DNA of 64,000 bases from Leptospira broomii serovar Hurstbridge str. 5399 (GCF_000243715.2 NZ_AHMO02000008.1:731001-795000), one strand, 5' to 3'; shown: positions 25,265 through 34,768, numbered from the stretch's first letter. Numbers and translations are program-made. The notes: generated by a model from the letters alone, not told the origin.

Positions 25265-25999
25265 ATGCGCTCCGCCATTTTAGGACTTCTTGCTGCCCTC
25301 GCCTCCTTACTACTCGCGATCTTGCTCGAAGAGGCTCACTTTCTTTCGTTCTTAAAAATTTCCGCGCTTGTGTTGATCTTAGGTGGAACCGCCGGAGCAA
25401 CATTCGCCAGCTACACTACCGAAGAATTCGCAAATCTGATTTTACATTTAAGGGATTCCGTTTTCCCCCGAAAAGATTATTCGCTTACGGATTTATTTTT
25501 AGATTTTGCGGAGCGTGCAAGAAAGAACGGTCTCCTCTCTTTAGAAGATCGCCTTGCTTCCATTCCTGACGCATTTCTAAGAAAAGGAATTCAACTGATC
25601 GTCGACGGAACGGACCCTAGAGCAGTCGAAGAAATTTTATTCGAAGCCGCCGAAGCACTAGAAGAAAAAGAGACGCGCTCAGCGAAAATTTTGGAAACTG
25701 CCGGCGGCTTTTCTCCCACGATAGGAATCATCGGAACTGTTCTCGGTCTCGTTAGCGTTCTCGAAAATTTAGGCGCGGGAACCAGAGCTCTAGGAGAAGG
25801 AATTGCAACCGCGTTTATCGCGACATTCTATGGAATCACGTTCGCTAACTTGATATACTTTCCGTTAGCAAACCGAATTAAGACCTGGGCACGGTCTCGC
25901 AATAACCGGAGACAGGCGATGATTCGCGGAATCATCTCTCTGCAAACGGGAGACAATCGGCGCATTTTAGTGGAGAGGATGGCACCGTTTCTAGACTAA
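25265..25999 (+). CDS. MotA-like proton-channel protein, no MotB partner nearby
   Basis: A 244-residue MotA/TolQ/ExbB-superfamily protein. Two membrane segments lie at the N-terminus (about 5-50), then a cytoplasmic charged region, then two more segments (about 145-205). The block [20 protein letters not shown] is typical of the third segment of flagellar stator protein MotA. MotA normally pairs with MotB in one operon, but the downstream gene here is a convergent antiporter. It could be an extra stator subunit or a transport-energising channel. The start ATG at 25265 has no obvious ribosome site. Confidence 0.8.
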   Translation: MRSAILGLLAALASLLLAILLEEAHFLSFLKISALVLILGGTAGATFASYTTEEFANLILHLRDSVFPRKDYSLTDLFLDFAERARKNGLLSLEDRLASIPDAFLRKGIQLIVDGTDPRAVEEILFEAAEALEEKETRSAKILETAGGFSPTIGIIGTVLGLVSVLENLGAGTRALGEGIATAFIATFYGITFANLIYFPLANRIKTWARSRNNRRQAMIRGIISLQTGDNRRILVERMAPFLD

Positions 26000-26024
26000 A
26001 AATTACAGTCTCAACATGAAATTT

Positions 26025-27497
26025 TTACGTTATCTTGCGCTCACCCATCCGGGATAGAATTTCGCGAATCTGTTTTTCGGCTCCCGAGGGAGTCAAAACG
26101 AGTAAAACATCCCCATCTTCCATTTTCGTTTTTCCTGTAGGGACTAAATGGCTATCACCTCTATAAATCAAAGTGATTAAAGAGTTTTCGGGAAAATCCA
26201 ATTCATAAACGAATTTACCTACGGATGCGGAGCCGTATGGAACGATATATTCCAGTAAGTGAGTGTCGCTTTGTTCCTTATTTTCGAATTCAAAAGGATA
26301 AGAAGCGCGTTGCTCAAGAGGAGCTTGCAAGCCAAGAAGACGAACTACATACGGGATCGTAGAACCTTGCAACAACAAGGAGGTCAATACGGTGAAGAAG
26401 ACCAAATGAAAAATCGCTTCCGATTCGGGAAGCTGCTTAGCATAAGGGAACGTTGCAAGAATAATCGGAGCCGCCCCTCGTAAACCTACCCAAGAAATTA
26501 ATATCTTTTCCTTCCAATCCACTCCGAATCCGGTCAAAGAGATGAAAACGGAGATAGGACGGGCGACTAGCATTAGAAAAATAGAAAATGCTATGCCGAT
26601 TCCCGCAACGGGCGGGATTCTAGACGGAAAGACGAGAAGTCCCAAGGTAAGGAACATCACGATTTGCATCAGCCATCCGATTCCATCCATAAACCTCACA
26701 TTACTTCGTTTATGAACGAATGATCTGTTCCCTATGATGATTCCTGCAATGTAAACTGCTAGGAACGGGTTCCCTCCGATTAATTCGGTGGATGCATATA
26801 CAAACAAAACGGAAGCTGAGAGCAGGACCGGATATAAACCCTCGTAATCCAACTTAATCCGATTCATCCCGCGATAAATCCAATACCCTAAAAGCAACCC
26901 TAGAAGGATCCCTAAGGTGAACTGCTTAAAAATTTCCCAGACCAGTAATTCAAAACTGGGGGCAGAACTCCCCGCAAAACCCAAGATCGTAGTAGTCAAA
27001 AGAACCGCAAGCGGATCGTTACTACCGGATTCTAACTCCAGAAGAGAAGTTAATCCTTTTCGCATTCCGGTATTACTCGTGCGTAGTACGTTAAATACGG
27101 CAGCGGCGTCCGTGGAAGAAACGACTGCTCCTAAAAGAAAACCGATCAGAGGCGGGAACCCGAGCACGTATACGGAAAATAAACCGACGATAACGCAGGT
27201 TAATAGCACACCGATGCTACCGAGAGAAATTCCCATCCAGAGAACAGGTCTAACCTTGGCCCAATCGGTCTCCAATCCCCCGGAAAATAGTATAAAAGCC
27301 AAGGCAATAGAACCGACTTTTCGGGCCAATTCCGCATCCGAAAATGGAATACCCAATAAACCGTCGGACCCTGCCAACATCCCGATCGACAAAAAGATGA
27401 GTAACGCCGGTACTCCGAATTTAGTGGATACACGAAGTAAGCCGATACTGATAATAATCAGGCTCGATAATGCAAGAATTGTAAATTCAAACTCCAT
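26025..27497 (-). CDS. CPA1-type K+(Na+)/H+ antiporter, NhaP2/CvrA-like
   Basis: A 490-residue antiporter. Residues 1-385 form about 12 membrane helices of the Na/H-exchanger domain, with the family blocks LFSGGLETDW, GAVVSSTDAAAVFNVL and LLELESGSNDPLAV. The double acidic core of the ion site is in the SGSNDP region. The C-terminal 80 residues (YGSASVGKFVYELDFPENSL onward) look like a TrkA-C (RCK_C) ligand-binding domain, as in NhaP2, which controls activity. It probably exports K+ or Na+ for pH and turgor control. It is convergent with the MotA-like gene and stands alone. Confidence 0.9.
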   Translation of the reverse strand: MEFEFTILALSSLIIISIGLLRVSTKFGVPALLIFLSIGMLAGSDGLLGIPFSDAELARKVGSIALAFILFSGGLETDWAKVRPVLWMGISLGSIGVLLTCVIVGLFSVYVLGFPPLIGFLLGAVVSSTDAAAVFNVLRTSNTGMRKGLTSLLELESGSNDPLAVLLTTTILGFAGSSAPSFELLVWEIFKQFTLGILLGLLLGYWIYRGMNRIKLDYEGLYPVLLSASVLFVYASTELIGGNPFLAVYIAGIIIGNRSFVHKRSNVRFMDGIGWLMQIVMFLTLGLLVFPSRIPPVAGIGIAFSIFLMLVARPISVFISLTGFGVDWKEKILISWVGLRGAAPIILATFPYAKQLPESEAIFHLVFFTVLTSLLLQGSTIPYVVRLLGLQAPLEQRASYPFEFENKEQSDTHLLEYIVPYGSASVGKFVYELDFPENSLITLIYRGDSHLVPTGKTKMEDGDVLLVLTPSGAEKQIREILSRMGERKIT

Positions 27498-27641
27498 TCG
27501 GTTACGAACGATACTTTCTCGGACCTTTCATTTTTTACGAATCGTTTTTTCTTTTCGGAGAGGAAGAAAAATGGACACGAGAAAGGGTTCTTGAATTTTG
27601 CGGGAAATCCTTTATCGATCTTCTAGGAAAAAAGTTCTTGT

Positions 27642-27980
27642 CTACACGACGTCCGAATTAAGCTCGAAAAGAAGGTCTTCTAATTCTCTATCATCAGTAA
27701 CTTCAACGAGTCGATCTTCGCCATATTCGTCGGCTTCGATTCTAACCGCGAGATAGCCGAAACTTTCTTCCCCTTTTAGAAAACCTACATCCAAATTTAT
27801 TAATTCTCGATCTTCCTCGTTCGACGGGATCAGCAAAAAATATTGAGCTTCGTCAATCTCCACCACTTCTCCGACCAAAAAAGAATATGGATTTCCGTCT
27901 TCGTCGATTAGGTTTAAAATCTCCTCTCCGAATTCTTCGTGCTCTCGCTCCTCGGAACTTGTATCGTACGACTCAAGCAT
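27642..27980 (-). CDS. DUF1292-domain acidic protein
   Basis: A 112-residue, very acidic protein. The block EEILNLIDEDGNPYSFLVGE followed by YFLLIP matches the DUF1292 family (YrzB-like) known from Firmicutes and spirochaetes, whose function is not established. The ATG at 27980 has a strong GGGAGGG ribosome site nine bases upstream. It is divergent from the hybrid kinase gene and is not in an operon with the antiporter, whose start lies 144 bases away. Confidence 0.75.
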   Translation of the reverse strand: MLESYDTSSEEREHEEFGEEILNLIDEDGNPYSFLVGEVVEIDEAQYFLLIPSNEEDRELINLDVGFLKGEESFGYLAVRIEADEYGEDRLVEVTDDRELEDLLFELNSDVV

Positions 27981-28124
27981 TTTTTTCCCTCCCTATTCTA
28001 ATCGACCAAAATAGCTATTCGCAGGAAAAGTTTCCCGCCTTTCGGCGACCTCGGAAAAGGTAGACAAGATGTAAAAAAGAAAGATATTAGGTGTGGAACA
28101 TCGTATTGCTGGAAACCCGCTGAA

Positions 28125-30593
28125 ATGGACAAAAAGAGAAGCTATTTCCTTTCGATTCTAGTTGGGTTCCTTTTATGGTTTGCGTATTGCTCTCCTAGGG
28201 ATAACCTTGGAATCCAGATTAAAGACGGCGTCTTAGAAGCAGGTCTCTGGAACCCGGAACAAAATACCCTATCCCTCAACGGCGAATGGGAGCTTTATCC
28301 TAACGCATTTTTAGTTTCCGAACACGCCAAGATTCAATCTCCCCCGATTCTCACCGAAGTGCCGGATACTTGGAATCGTCTTCAAAAAGACGGAAAGACG
28401 ATATTTCCGAGCGGGAGAGGATACGGGACGTACCGCTTGCGATTAAACCTTCCGACTCCTCAACCCGCGCTTGTAATGCGTATTCCGGATCAAGGAACCG
28501 CCTATGTCTTATATGCCGATCGTAAACCAATCGCCTCGATGGGAAAAATAGGAAAAAATTACGAAAGCTCGATCCCATTTCTTTCCTCTACAATCGTTAA
28601 TTTGCCCGAGAACACGCGGGAGTTAGTGTTTGAAATTTCGAATTATAGACATATTTACGGCGGGCTTTGGTACCCTCCGCGAATCGGAAAACAGGAAAAG
28701 ATACTAAACGAAAAATATATCGACCTGGCATTGGAAATAGCGACTTCTTCCTCAGTTTTAGTTTTGGTGATTTACCAAATCGTCGCGTATCTTTTAATCC
28801 GAAAAGAACGGGCTCCGCTTCATTTCGCCATTTTTTCCGTAGCCGGAACGTTACGTTTTTTTCTAACCGGCGACAGGATCTTTAATTCGATTTTTCCTGA
28901 AATTCCTTGGGAAATTACCCATCGACTAGAATATCTGTCTACCTATGCATTGGCCTCGGCTTTCTTTTCCTATGCCGCCTCTCTCTTCCCTTTGGACTTT
29001 CCGAAATGGAGCGAAAGAGCCGCGTTCACATCCTTGTCTTTCTTTGCGATAGTTACGATTTTCTTTCCGGTGGACTACTACGGAAGATTATTAATCCCCT
29101 TCCAAAGTATCGTCGTCATCGGTTCTTGCCTCATTCTTTACGGATGCGTCAAGGCTTTGATACATAAAAGAGAAGGCGCCTGGTTATTTCTTATCGGAAT
29201 TTTTACGATCCTTCTCGCATCGACAAACGATATTCTTGCTTCTCATTATCTTCTCCATACTCAGTATATTTTAGCTCCGGCAATTTTTATTTTCATTTTC
29301 CTAAATAGCCTCACTCTTGCGGTTTCATTTTCAAAGACGTTGGAAAAATCGCAAATCGTCAGTGCAAAGCTAACGTCGACGAATAAGGATTTGAACGATC
29401 TTAAAATCCAGCTCGAAAGAAAAGTAGAAACGAGAACCAAGGAACTAATGGAGGCGAAAAACAGGGCCGAAGGCGAGGCAAAATATCGATATGATTTTTT
29501 AGCGACAATGAGTCACGAAGTTCGGACGCCGTTGAACGGTTTGATGGGAACCGCCAATCTTCTATCCGAAACTCCTCTAAACCTAGAACAAAAAGAATAT
29601 CTCGATATCATACAGCTATCCAGCGAAAATCTGTTGCAACTTGTAAATCAACTTCTCGATCTTTCAAAGATAGAAAGCAATCGATTCGAATTGGAAGTCA
29701 TGCCCTTTGATCCTTTTGCGATCCTGCAAAAAGCGGCCAAGGTGGTCAAGGCTCGTGCTGAAGAAAAAAGGATTTTTCTCGATATCCATTATCCGGAACA
29801 TCATCCGGGCATCTATGTCGGAGACGAAGGTAGAATTCAGCAGGTACTTTTAAACCTATTAAGCAACGCTATTAAGTTCACTGGTTCAGGCGGGAAGATA
29901 GTCCTAGGCGTAAAAACCGCCGGAGAAGATTCGCAATCTCGAATATTAGAATTCTGGGTGGAAGATACCGGCGTAGGGATCGCTCCGGAAAAGGCCACGG
30001 ACCTCTTTGAACCTTTCGTCCAAGCGGATTCGTCCGTTTTTCGAAATTACGGCGGAAGCGGACTGGGCCTTACTATCTCCAAAAAGCTAGTCGAATTGAT
30101 GGGAGGAAGTATTCGAGTCGTAAGCCAAATCGGCAAAGGTTCGAAATTCATTTTTTTACTCCCGTTCCCTCAAGAAGAAAGTGACGCGCCCGAAAGCACT
30201 GAGGAAAAATCGCCTTATCTCTCATTTATACCTAAAAAGATTTTATTGGTAGAGGACCGCGAACCTTCCAGAACCATCGCGAAAAAAACATTAGAAAATA
30301 TGAATATGAAAGTAAGCGTCGCCTGTGACGGAAAGGATGCTTTATTCAGGTTAACTAACGAAATTTACGACTTGGCCTTGATCGACATAGAGATGCCCGA
30401 GCTAAGCGGGATAGAAGTGGTTCGTTCTCTGAAAGAACAGGGAGGAAAGCTCCCTATTTTAGTGGCATGGACGGCCCATGCCCTGCCCGGTGCGGAAGCG
30501 GTTTTTCAATCCACGGGATTTGACGCTTACCTACACAAACCTTCTTTACGGAGAGACTGGGAACGACTTTTGAAAACCTATTTTCCGCAGTGA
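28125..30593 (+). CDS. 7TM-DISM hybrid histidine kinase
   Basis: An 822-residue membrane sensor. After an N-terminal anchor comes an extracellular beta-rich domain (about 35-190; SLNGEWELYPNAF is typical of 7TMR-DISM extracellular domains), seven membrane helices (about 205-390), and a coiled-coil linker. The HisKA domain has phosphoacceptor His464 in MSHEVRTPLNG. The HATPase_c domain follows (NLLSNAIKFTG, GSGLGLTIS). The C-terminal receiver carries Asp754 in LIDIEMPELSG. The acidic pair at the receiver N-terminus is Glu-Asp (VEDRE). DISM sensors often bind carbohydrates. A small Cys-rich gene follows 12 bases later; no separate response regulator is adjacent. Confidence 0.92.
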   Translation: MDKKRSYFLSILVGFLLWFAYCSPRDNLGIQIKDGVLEAGLWNPEQNTLSLNGEWELYPNAFLVSEHAKIQSPPILTEVPDTWNRLQKDGKTIFPSGRGYGTYRLRLNLPTPQPALVMRIPDQGTAYVLYADRKPIASMGKIGKNYESSIPFLSSTIVNLPENTRELVFEISNYRHIYGGLWYPPRIGKQEKILNEKYIDLALEIATSSSVLVLVIYQIVAYLLIRKERAPLHFAIFSVAGTLRFFLTGDRIFNSIFPEIPWEITHRLEYLSTYALASAFFSYAASLFPLDFPKWSERAAFTSLSFFAIVTIFFPVDYYGRLLIPFQSIVVIGSCLILYGCVKALIHKREGAWLFLIGIFTILLASTNDILASHYLLHTQYILAPAIFIFIFLNSLTLAVSFSKTLEKSQIVSAKLTSTNKDLNDLKIQLERKVETRTKELMEAKNRAEGEAKYRYDFLATMSHEVRTPLNGLMGTANLLSETPLNLEQKEYLDIIQLSSENLLQLVNQLLDLSKIESNRFELEVMPFDPFAILQKAAKVVKARAEEKRIFLDIHYPEHHPGIYVGDEGRIQQVLLNLLSNAIKFTGSGGKIVLGVKTAGEDSQSRILEFWVEDTGVGIAPEKATDLFEPFVQADSSVFRNYGGSGLGLTISKKLVELMGGSIRVVSQIGKGSKFIFLLPFPQEESDAPESTEEKSPYLSFIPKKILLVEDREPSRTIAKKTLENMNMKVSVACDGKDALFRLTNEIYDLALIDIEMPELSGIEVVRSLKEQGGKLPILVAWTAHALPGAEAVFQSTGFDAYLHKPSLRRDWERLLKTYFPQ

Positions 30594-30605
30594 GTTTCGA
30601 AAGAT

Positions 30606-30842
30606 ATGCTCCTCTATCGAAAGAAAATCGGTTTTTTCACAATATTGATTTTATTAACCTTTTTCGGAACCGCTGCAGCATGCAATAACGGTAAGCAGAA
30701 TTGTCATCGCCAAGTGCAAAAGGACGCGGATATTACCCAAAGTTTAGAAGTCGCTTGTGCTCTTAATCCGTCCGATAGAAATCTCTGCAATTTGGCTCTA
30801 ATCCAAGCCGCGATCCCGTATCAATGTTTTTCCGCTCACTGA
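30606..30842 (+). CDS. Small Cys-rich exported protein
   Basis: A 78-residue protein with an N-terminal signal whose hydrophobic core runs FFTILILLTFFGTAAAC; Cys26 fits a lipobox. The mature part has four further cysteines (NC, VAC, NLC, QCF) that could form two disulfides. I do not recognise a family. It begins 12 bases after the sensor kinase stop and is probably co-transcribed with it; a partner role in sensing is only an inference. Confidence 0.55.
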   Translation: MLLYRKKIGFFTILILLTFFGTAAACNNGKQNCHRQVQKDADITQSLEVACALNPSDRNLCNLALIQAAIPYQCFSAH

Positions 30843-30889
30843 GAAGATTCGGATCGAAAGTTTAGCAATCATCGAAGCAAAGAATAAAA

Positions 30890-31180
30890 TTAAAAATCTT
30901 CGAACGGAAGTTTGTTTTTCTTCGCATTATTACATTCTTTGCAAGCAGGAACCAAATTTGCCTTAACGGATTTTCCTCCCTTTGCGATCGGAATTAGATG
31001 ATCCATCGTCAGTTCTTCGGGAGGGAATTTCTTTCGACAATAGTAACAAATTCCGTCCGCTTTTTTCTTTTTCCACCAGGGAGTTTTACGGAGATCCTTT
31101 GCAATTTGTCGTTGTTTACGAATTTCTTCTTCGCTGACCCATATAATCGGCTCGTCCGGAATGAAAGATTCGCCTGGCAT
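30890..31180 (-). CDS. HNH endonuclease-fold protein
   Basis: A 96-residue HNH protein. CYYCRKKF and CKECNNAK supply the four zinc Cys, and the metal motif is TMDHLIPIAKGG with Asn in KANLVP. The N-terminal 40 residues are charged (IRKQRQIAKDLRKTPWWKKK). The ATG at 31180, one base after the manA stop, is chosen over the longer frame that would lie inside manA. Small stand-alone HNH proteins are widespread; their role is often unknown. Here it is the third gene after a J-domain protein and manA, with no sign of a mobile element. Confidence 0.83.
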   Translation of the reverse strand: MPGESFIPDEPIIWVSEEEIRKQRQIAKDLRKTPWWKKKKADGICYYCRKKFPPEELTMDHLIPIAKGGKSVKANLVPACKECNNAKKNKLPFEDF

Positions 31181-31181
31181 T

Positions 31182-32171
31182 TTATTCGAAGGATATCCAA
31201 TCCGATCCGGGACCGGACCAAGAAAGTCGAAGATTCGAAGACAAGGAACGGGCCGAGACACCCGCGCGAATTCCGGCGGCAGTGATCAGCGCCGTATCCC
31301 CTTTTTTCAACTCCAACTTCTCGTCGATCGAACATCTACCTTCTAAAACCATTAAAATATGAAAAACCGGTTCTTTTGAAAAGGAAGGCAGACTAAATTC
31401 CGATAAACTTTCAATTTCCAAAATTTCCATCCTGAATTTATCGTTTGCCGTAAGCAAAAGACGCTTTCCATGTTTCCAACTCAACGCTTGCGGAGTCAGT
31501 TTGCCGTTGGAATGTAGTCCGGAATAATCCAATACGTCCAAAGCTTTCTTTAAATGTAACTCTCTGGGGCGACCATAATCATAAACTCTATAGGTGGAGT
31601 CGGAAGATTGCTGAACTTCCATCAATAGGATTCCGCTACCGATGGCGTGAATTTTTCCAGGATTCAACAGAAACGAGTCCAATTCTTTTACCTGAATCAC
31701 GTTTAAAATTTCTTCGGCCCGATTTTCCGAAACCAAATTTTCGAATTCTTCACGATTTGTTAATTTAGAAAAACCGCAAACTAGCTTTGAATTCGAATCG
31801 GCTTGCAGGACCGTCCAGGCTTCCTTCTTTCCGGAACTTTGCGGATCGAATTTATCCGCATATTCGTCGTCGGGATGCACTTGAACGGATAATTTTTCCT
31901 TAGCATCGATTAATTTTACCAGGAGAGGAAACGTCTGACCTACAAAAGGTTTTCCTAAAATTTCTTCGGGGTTGGACGTATAAACGTCTCGAAACGTGCG
32001 GCCTGAGGCAGGACCGTTATCTATAACGGAAAGATCCTCGCCATAATCGGAAATTTCCCAGGATTCTCCGATTTCCCCTTCGGGCAGATTTCTACCCAAA
32101 ACGGTTTCAAGTTTACGACCTCCCCAAACTTTCTCTTTGTAAATAGGTCGGAATTTCAGAACCTTCTGCAT
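31182..32171 (-). CDS. manA: Mannose-6-phosphate isomerase, class I
   Basis: A protein of about 329 residues that interconverts mannose-6-phosphate and fructose-6-phosphate. It is the short type I form. Zinc ligands are seen in SVQVHPDDEYAD and in the downstream Glu/His block NPGKIHAIGSG. PIYKEKVWGGRKLE at the N-terminus and RVYDYGRPREL are also diagnostic. The ATG at 32171, four bases after the J-domain gene stop, is preferred; a longer frame begins inside that gene. It could supply mannose precursors for the cell-surface glycosyltransferases found elsewhere in the window. Confidence 0.92.
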   Translation of the reverse strand: MQKVLKFRPIYKEKVWGGRKLETVLGRNLPEGEIGESWEISDYGEDLSVIDNGPASGRTFRDVYTSNPEEILGKPFVGQTFPLLVKLIDAKEKLSVQVHPDDEYADKFDPQSSGKKEAWTVLQADSNSKLVCGFSKLTNREEFENLVSENRAEEILNVIQVKELDSFLLNPGKIHAIGSGILLMEVQQSSDSTYRVYDYGRPRELHLKKALDVLDYSGLHSNGKLTPQALSWKHGKRLLLTANDKFRMEILEIESLSEFSLPSFSKEPVFHILMVLEGRCSIDEKLELKKGDTALITAAGIRAGVSARSLSSNLRLSWSGPGSDWISFE

Positions 32172-32175
32172 AAGC

Positions 32176-32850
32176 CTATTTTTTATCGCCCTTATAGAGT
32201 TCAATTTTAACTTTTAAATGCCTCTTTTTGAAATGGGTGAAAGTATCCGGGCGAAATCCGGATAGATCTAACGTATAAATCCTTCCAGGAACGAGTGTGC
32301 CAGGTCCTGAACTCCATTTTAAATAGCGAAAGCTCTTGTAAGTTCCTTTTCCGTTGCAAGACCCGCAATTCAAATCGGAACCTCTGCATTCCGGGCACAA
32401 AACACGTACGACTAGAGGAATCTCGGCAAGAATTTTACCTGCTAATTCCTCATCCTTCAAACGAAGGCAGATATCATGATAAATTCCGGTATATCTTCTA
32501 CGATCTCGATTCCGAATTCCGGCGCGAAGCAAGCCTCGCTTTGCAAACTCGACTGCCTGAGCGGAAAATATGATTCTAGACGGGGGAATTAGAAAAGTTT
32601 GTAAGGAAGGCTGAGTCGTCGAGTCCTTCCGACGAGCGCGCAATTCGGAGTCAAAACGACTTCGCTCGTCCGGTTTGATAAGAATTTGATACGAGCGTAC
32701 GATCTTTAAAAAAATTTCAGAGGAACCTGTGATGCCGTTATCCGGATGGAAGACTTTGGCCAATTTTCGAAACCTGGCCTTGATCACTTCCGTCTCAGCG
32801 TCGCTCGTTACTCCTAGAATTCGATAATGGTCGATCCAAATTGCATCCAT
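32176..32850 (-). CDS. J-domain protein with a zinc-ribbon segment
   Basis: A 224-residue protein. Residues 8-72 are a J domain, with the HPD motif in KVFHPDNG and helices YRILGVTSDAETEVIKARFR and EIFLKIVRSYQIL. J domains stimulate Hsp70 (DnaK) ATPase. The C-terminal part has CPECRGSDLNCGSCNGKG, a half-size version of the DnaJ zinc region, and then a basic tail. It lacks the Gly/Phe linker and substrate domains of DnaJ, so it is a specialised co-chaperone with an unknown client. It is first in a group with manA and HNH. Confidence 0.83.
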   Translation of the reverse strand: MDAIWIDHYRILGVTSDAETEVIKARFRKLAKVFHPDNGITGSSEIFLKIVRSYQILIKPDERSRFDSELRARRKDSTTQPSLQTFLIPPSRIIFSAQAVEFAKRGLLRAGIRNRDRRRYTGIYHDICLRLKDEELAGKILAEIPLVVRVLCPECRGSDLNCGSCNGKGTYKSFRYLKWSSGPGTLVPGRIYTLDLSGFRPDTFTHFKKRHLKVKIELYKGDKK

Positions 32851-32899
32851 TCGTTCGACCTAATTTCGATCCCTTACCGATCGAAATTCAAAAGAATAA

Positions 32900-33589
32900 T
32901 TATTTCGATTGAAATTCTTGGAAAGATCCGCCCTGATCCAAACCTTCCAGCATGGTATCGACGTCGTGCTTGTCCGCTTGGATGGTTCCTTCCACATATT
33001 TTCCGATTGCTTGAACGACTTCCACCAAATTATTTCTGTACGATCGTACCAATTTTATTCTTTGGTTGGGGTTTCTTATGTTAGACAAATTATACGACTC
33101 TTCTTGGGTTCCCGCATCCGTTTTTTTCTGCACGAGCAAAACGATACTGCTTGGGTCCGAGGCCGGAACATTGTCGTTCTTTAGCTCGCCGATTTCGTCG
33201 TTTACGGGTCGGAGTTTCGTAACGAGAGACTTACGAGTTATGAACCGAATTCCTTCCAGCTTTAATGCCCCTTGTCCGCCGGAAACTTTTAGATAAAACT
33301 TTTTATCAAAGAGATATTTTTCGCGACTCGGAAATTCATACATTTCCAAGGCGGGAATAAATTGGAAATATTCGTTGTTAACGATTTTCTTCCTCTTATT
33401 TAGAAAGGAAAGGAACTCTTCGATCAGTTTATGAAAATCTTTGATATCTTTCGTAAGCCCTTCCAAGTCCTTTGCTTGAGTGGGTTTGTATGGGAGAATT
33501 TTGATTTGACCGTTCGACTCAAAGTCTTGCGCAAAGACGGAAGTAGAGAGTAAAAAAAATAAAATGACGGAAGACGTTACTTTCTTCAT
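32900..33589 (-). CDS. Exported protein of unknown function
   Basis: About 229 residues. MKKVTSSVILFFLLSTSVFA is a classic signal peptide with cleavage before QDF. The mature protein is charged, with a helical stretch around LTKDIKDFHKLIEEFLSFLN, a beta-rich middle and a helical C-terminus. I do not recognise a family. The ATG at 33589 is preferred over a TTG at 33616 because the signal starts there. It is divergent from the STAS gene and probably sits in the periplasm. Confidence 0.7.
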   Translation of the reverse strand: MKKVTSSVILFFLLSTSVFAQDFESNGQIKILPYKPTQAKDLEGLTKDIKDFHKLIEEFLSFLNKRKKIVNNEYFQFIPALEMYEFPSREKYLFDKKFYLKVSGGQGALKLEGIRFITRKSLVTKLRPVNDEIGELKNDNVPASDPSSIVLLVQKKTDAGTQEESYNLSNIRNPNQRIKLVRSYRNNLVEVVQAIGKYVEGTIQADKHDVDTMLEGLDQGGSFQEFQSK

Positions 33590-33708
33590 AAGTTCAGAAT
33601 CCGAATGTTCCCTCAATACTAATGTCGTCCTTTATCTCAAAAAGCCCGGTTTTTTCCTAAAAATTCGTTGAATTCAGGCCGGATTCTACGAAAAGGGAAG
33701 GGATCGAT

Positions 33709-34041
33709 ATGGAAATCAGCATCAGAAAATCTGGCGAAACGAACGTAATCGGCTTATCGGGCAGTTTGGACATTTACACGTCCATCGATCTGAAAAACTT
33801 TTTCGAACAAAATATAGACCGAATTAATAATAGCGTAGTAATTAATCTCGAAAAATTGAACTACATCGACTCTTCCGGAATCGGGATGTTGATCAAACAA
33901 CTCAATTATGTCCAAGAATTGAACGGTAAATTTTTTATCGCGAATATGAAACCCGCCATCGAGAAAGTATTTAAAGTCGCCGGATTGACTTCTTATTTTC
34001 AAACTTTATCCGAATCAGAGTTTACCGCCAAGTATCCGTAA
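33709..34041 (+). CDS. STAS-domain anti-sigma-factor antagonist
   Basis: A 110-residue single STAS domain. The start is typical (IGLSGSLDIYTS), and NYIDSSGIGML holds the conserved phosphorylation site Ser55. In SpoIIAA/RsbV-type switches the unphosphorylated form binds the kinase and frees its partner. No kinase, phosphatase or sigma gene is adjacent. Two RsbW-like proteins (8448-9116 and 12868-13614) and two SpoIIE phosphatases (36573-40111) are in the window and could be partners. The ATG has an AAGGGAAGGGA ribosome site. Confidence 0.9.
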   Translation: MEISIRKSGETNVIGLSGSLDIYTSIDLKNFFEQNIDRINNSVVINLEKLNYIDSSGIGMLIKQLNYVQELNGKFFIANMKPAIEKVFKVAGLTSYFQTLSESEFTAKYP

Positions 34042-34153
34042 ATTATGTCCCAGCCGCCTAAAGAGTGATTTGCGGATCATTTGTTCTGTCTGCACAAGGA
34101 AAGTATTAAGTTCTTCTTAGGCATATTCGGAAAGTTCGGATAATGGAAATTTC

Positions 34154-34768
34154 TTAAAGTTGAGAATAGGACAAAAAAACGTCCCAAATCCCCCAAAAAC
34201 GACCCTTATCCCCGCTAGCCGGCTCAAGCCTCAATAATAAACGTCCGTCGATTAGCTCCGAAGGATCTACCGAGATTCGGACTGGCGGAGCCGGCGAATA
34301 CAAGGATCGGATATATAAAGCGTGATCGGGGAATCGCACCTTCGCCTTCTCCATTCCGTTTGCGAAAATTCGGAGCTCTTTTCTAGGAAGTTCGGCGGCG
34401 CTTTCCGTCCGATCAAACAAGGTAAGGTCGAAATAAACGTAGATAGTATCTTTTCGATCCGGGTCCGCAATTAGAAGAATGTTCAAACCTTCTTCCGGAA
34501 TCATTCTGCATTGGTTATCGAATAGAACGCCGGTCCCGGCTCCGGGCGCAGGATCTTTGCGATCCGGAGCCAATTTTAATCCGTTGTGGAGGGCCCATAC
34601 GGACAATTCGGGGAAGGTTCGATAATCTTCGGATATATACGATTCACCCCCCATCGGCTTAGAAAAATTCTCGTAATTTTTCGTTTTCCGATTTTCCTCG
34701 CTAGCCGGACCCTGGCTCGGAGTGACAAGGAATAGAGATAAAAAAAGGGTGAGCCGGATCCAATACAT
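34154..34768 (-). CDS. Exported protein of unknown function
   Basis: A 204-residue protein with an N-terminal signal (IRLTLFLSLFLVTPSQGPAS) and a mature beta-rich body. Many charged and aromatic residues occur, with a single Cys in FDNQCRMIPEEG. The C-terminal half (LRIFANGMEKAKVRFPDH onward) looks like a beta-sandwich domain. I do not recognise a family. It is divergent from ribF and shows no operon link. Its location is probably the periplasm or the outer membrane. Confidence 0.65.
   Translation of the reverse strand: MYWIRLTLFLSLFLVTPSQGPASEENRKTKNYENFSKPMGGESYISEDYRTFPELSVWALHNGLKLAPDRKDPAPGAGTGVLFDNQCRMIPEEGLNILLIADPDRKDTIYVYFDLTLFDRTESAAELPRKELRIFANGMEKAKVRFPDHALYIRSLYSPAPPVRISVDPSELIDGRLLLRLEPASGDKGRFWGIWDVFLSYSQL

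Noticed and set aside
26917..27594. A 225-codon plus-strand frame
   Set aside because: It is the antisense shadow of the antiporter gene, whose membrane domain and RCK_C tail are clear.
30890..31180. The HNH protein as part of a mobile intron, restriction system or phage
   Set aside because: It is coupled to manA and a J-domain gene, with no methylase, integrase or terminase nearby.
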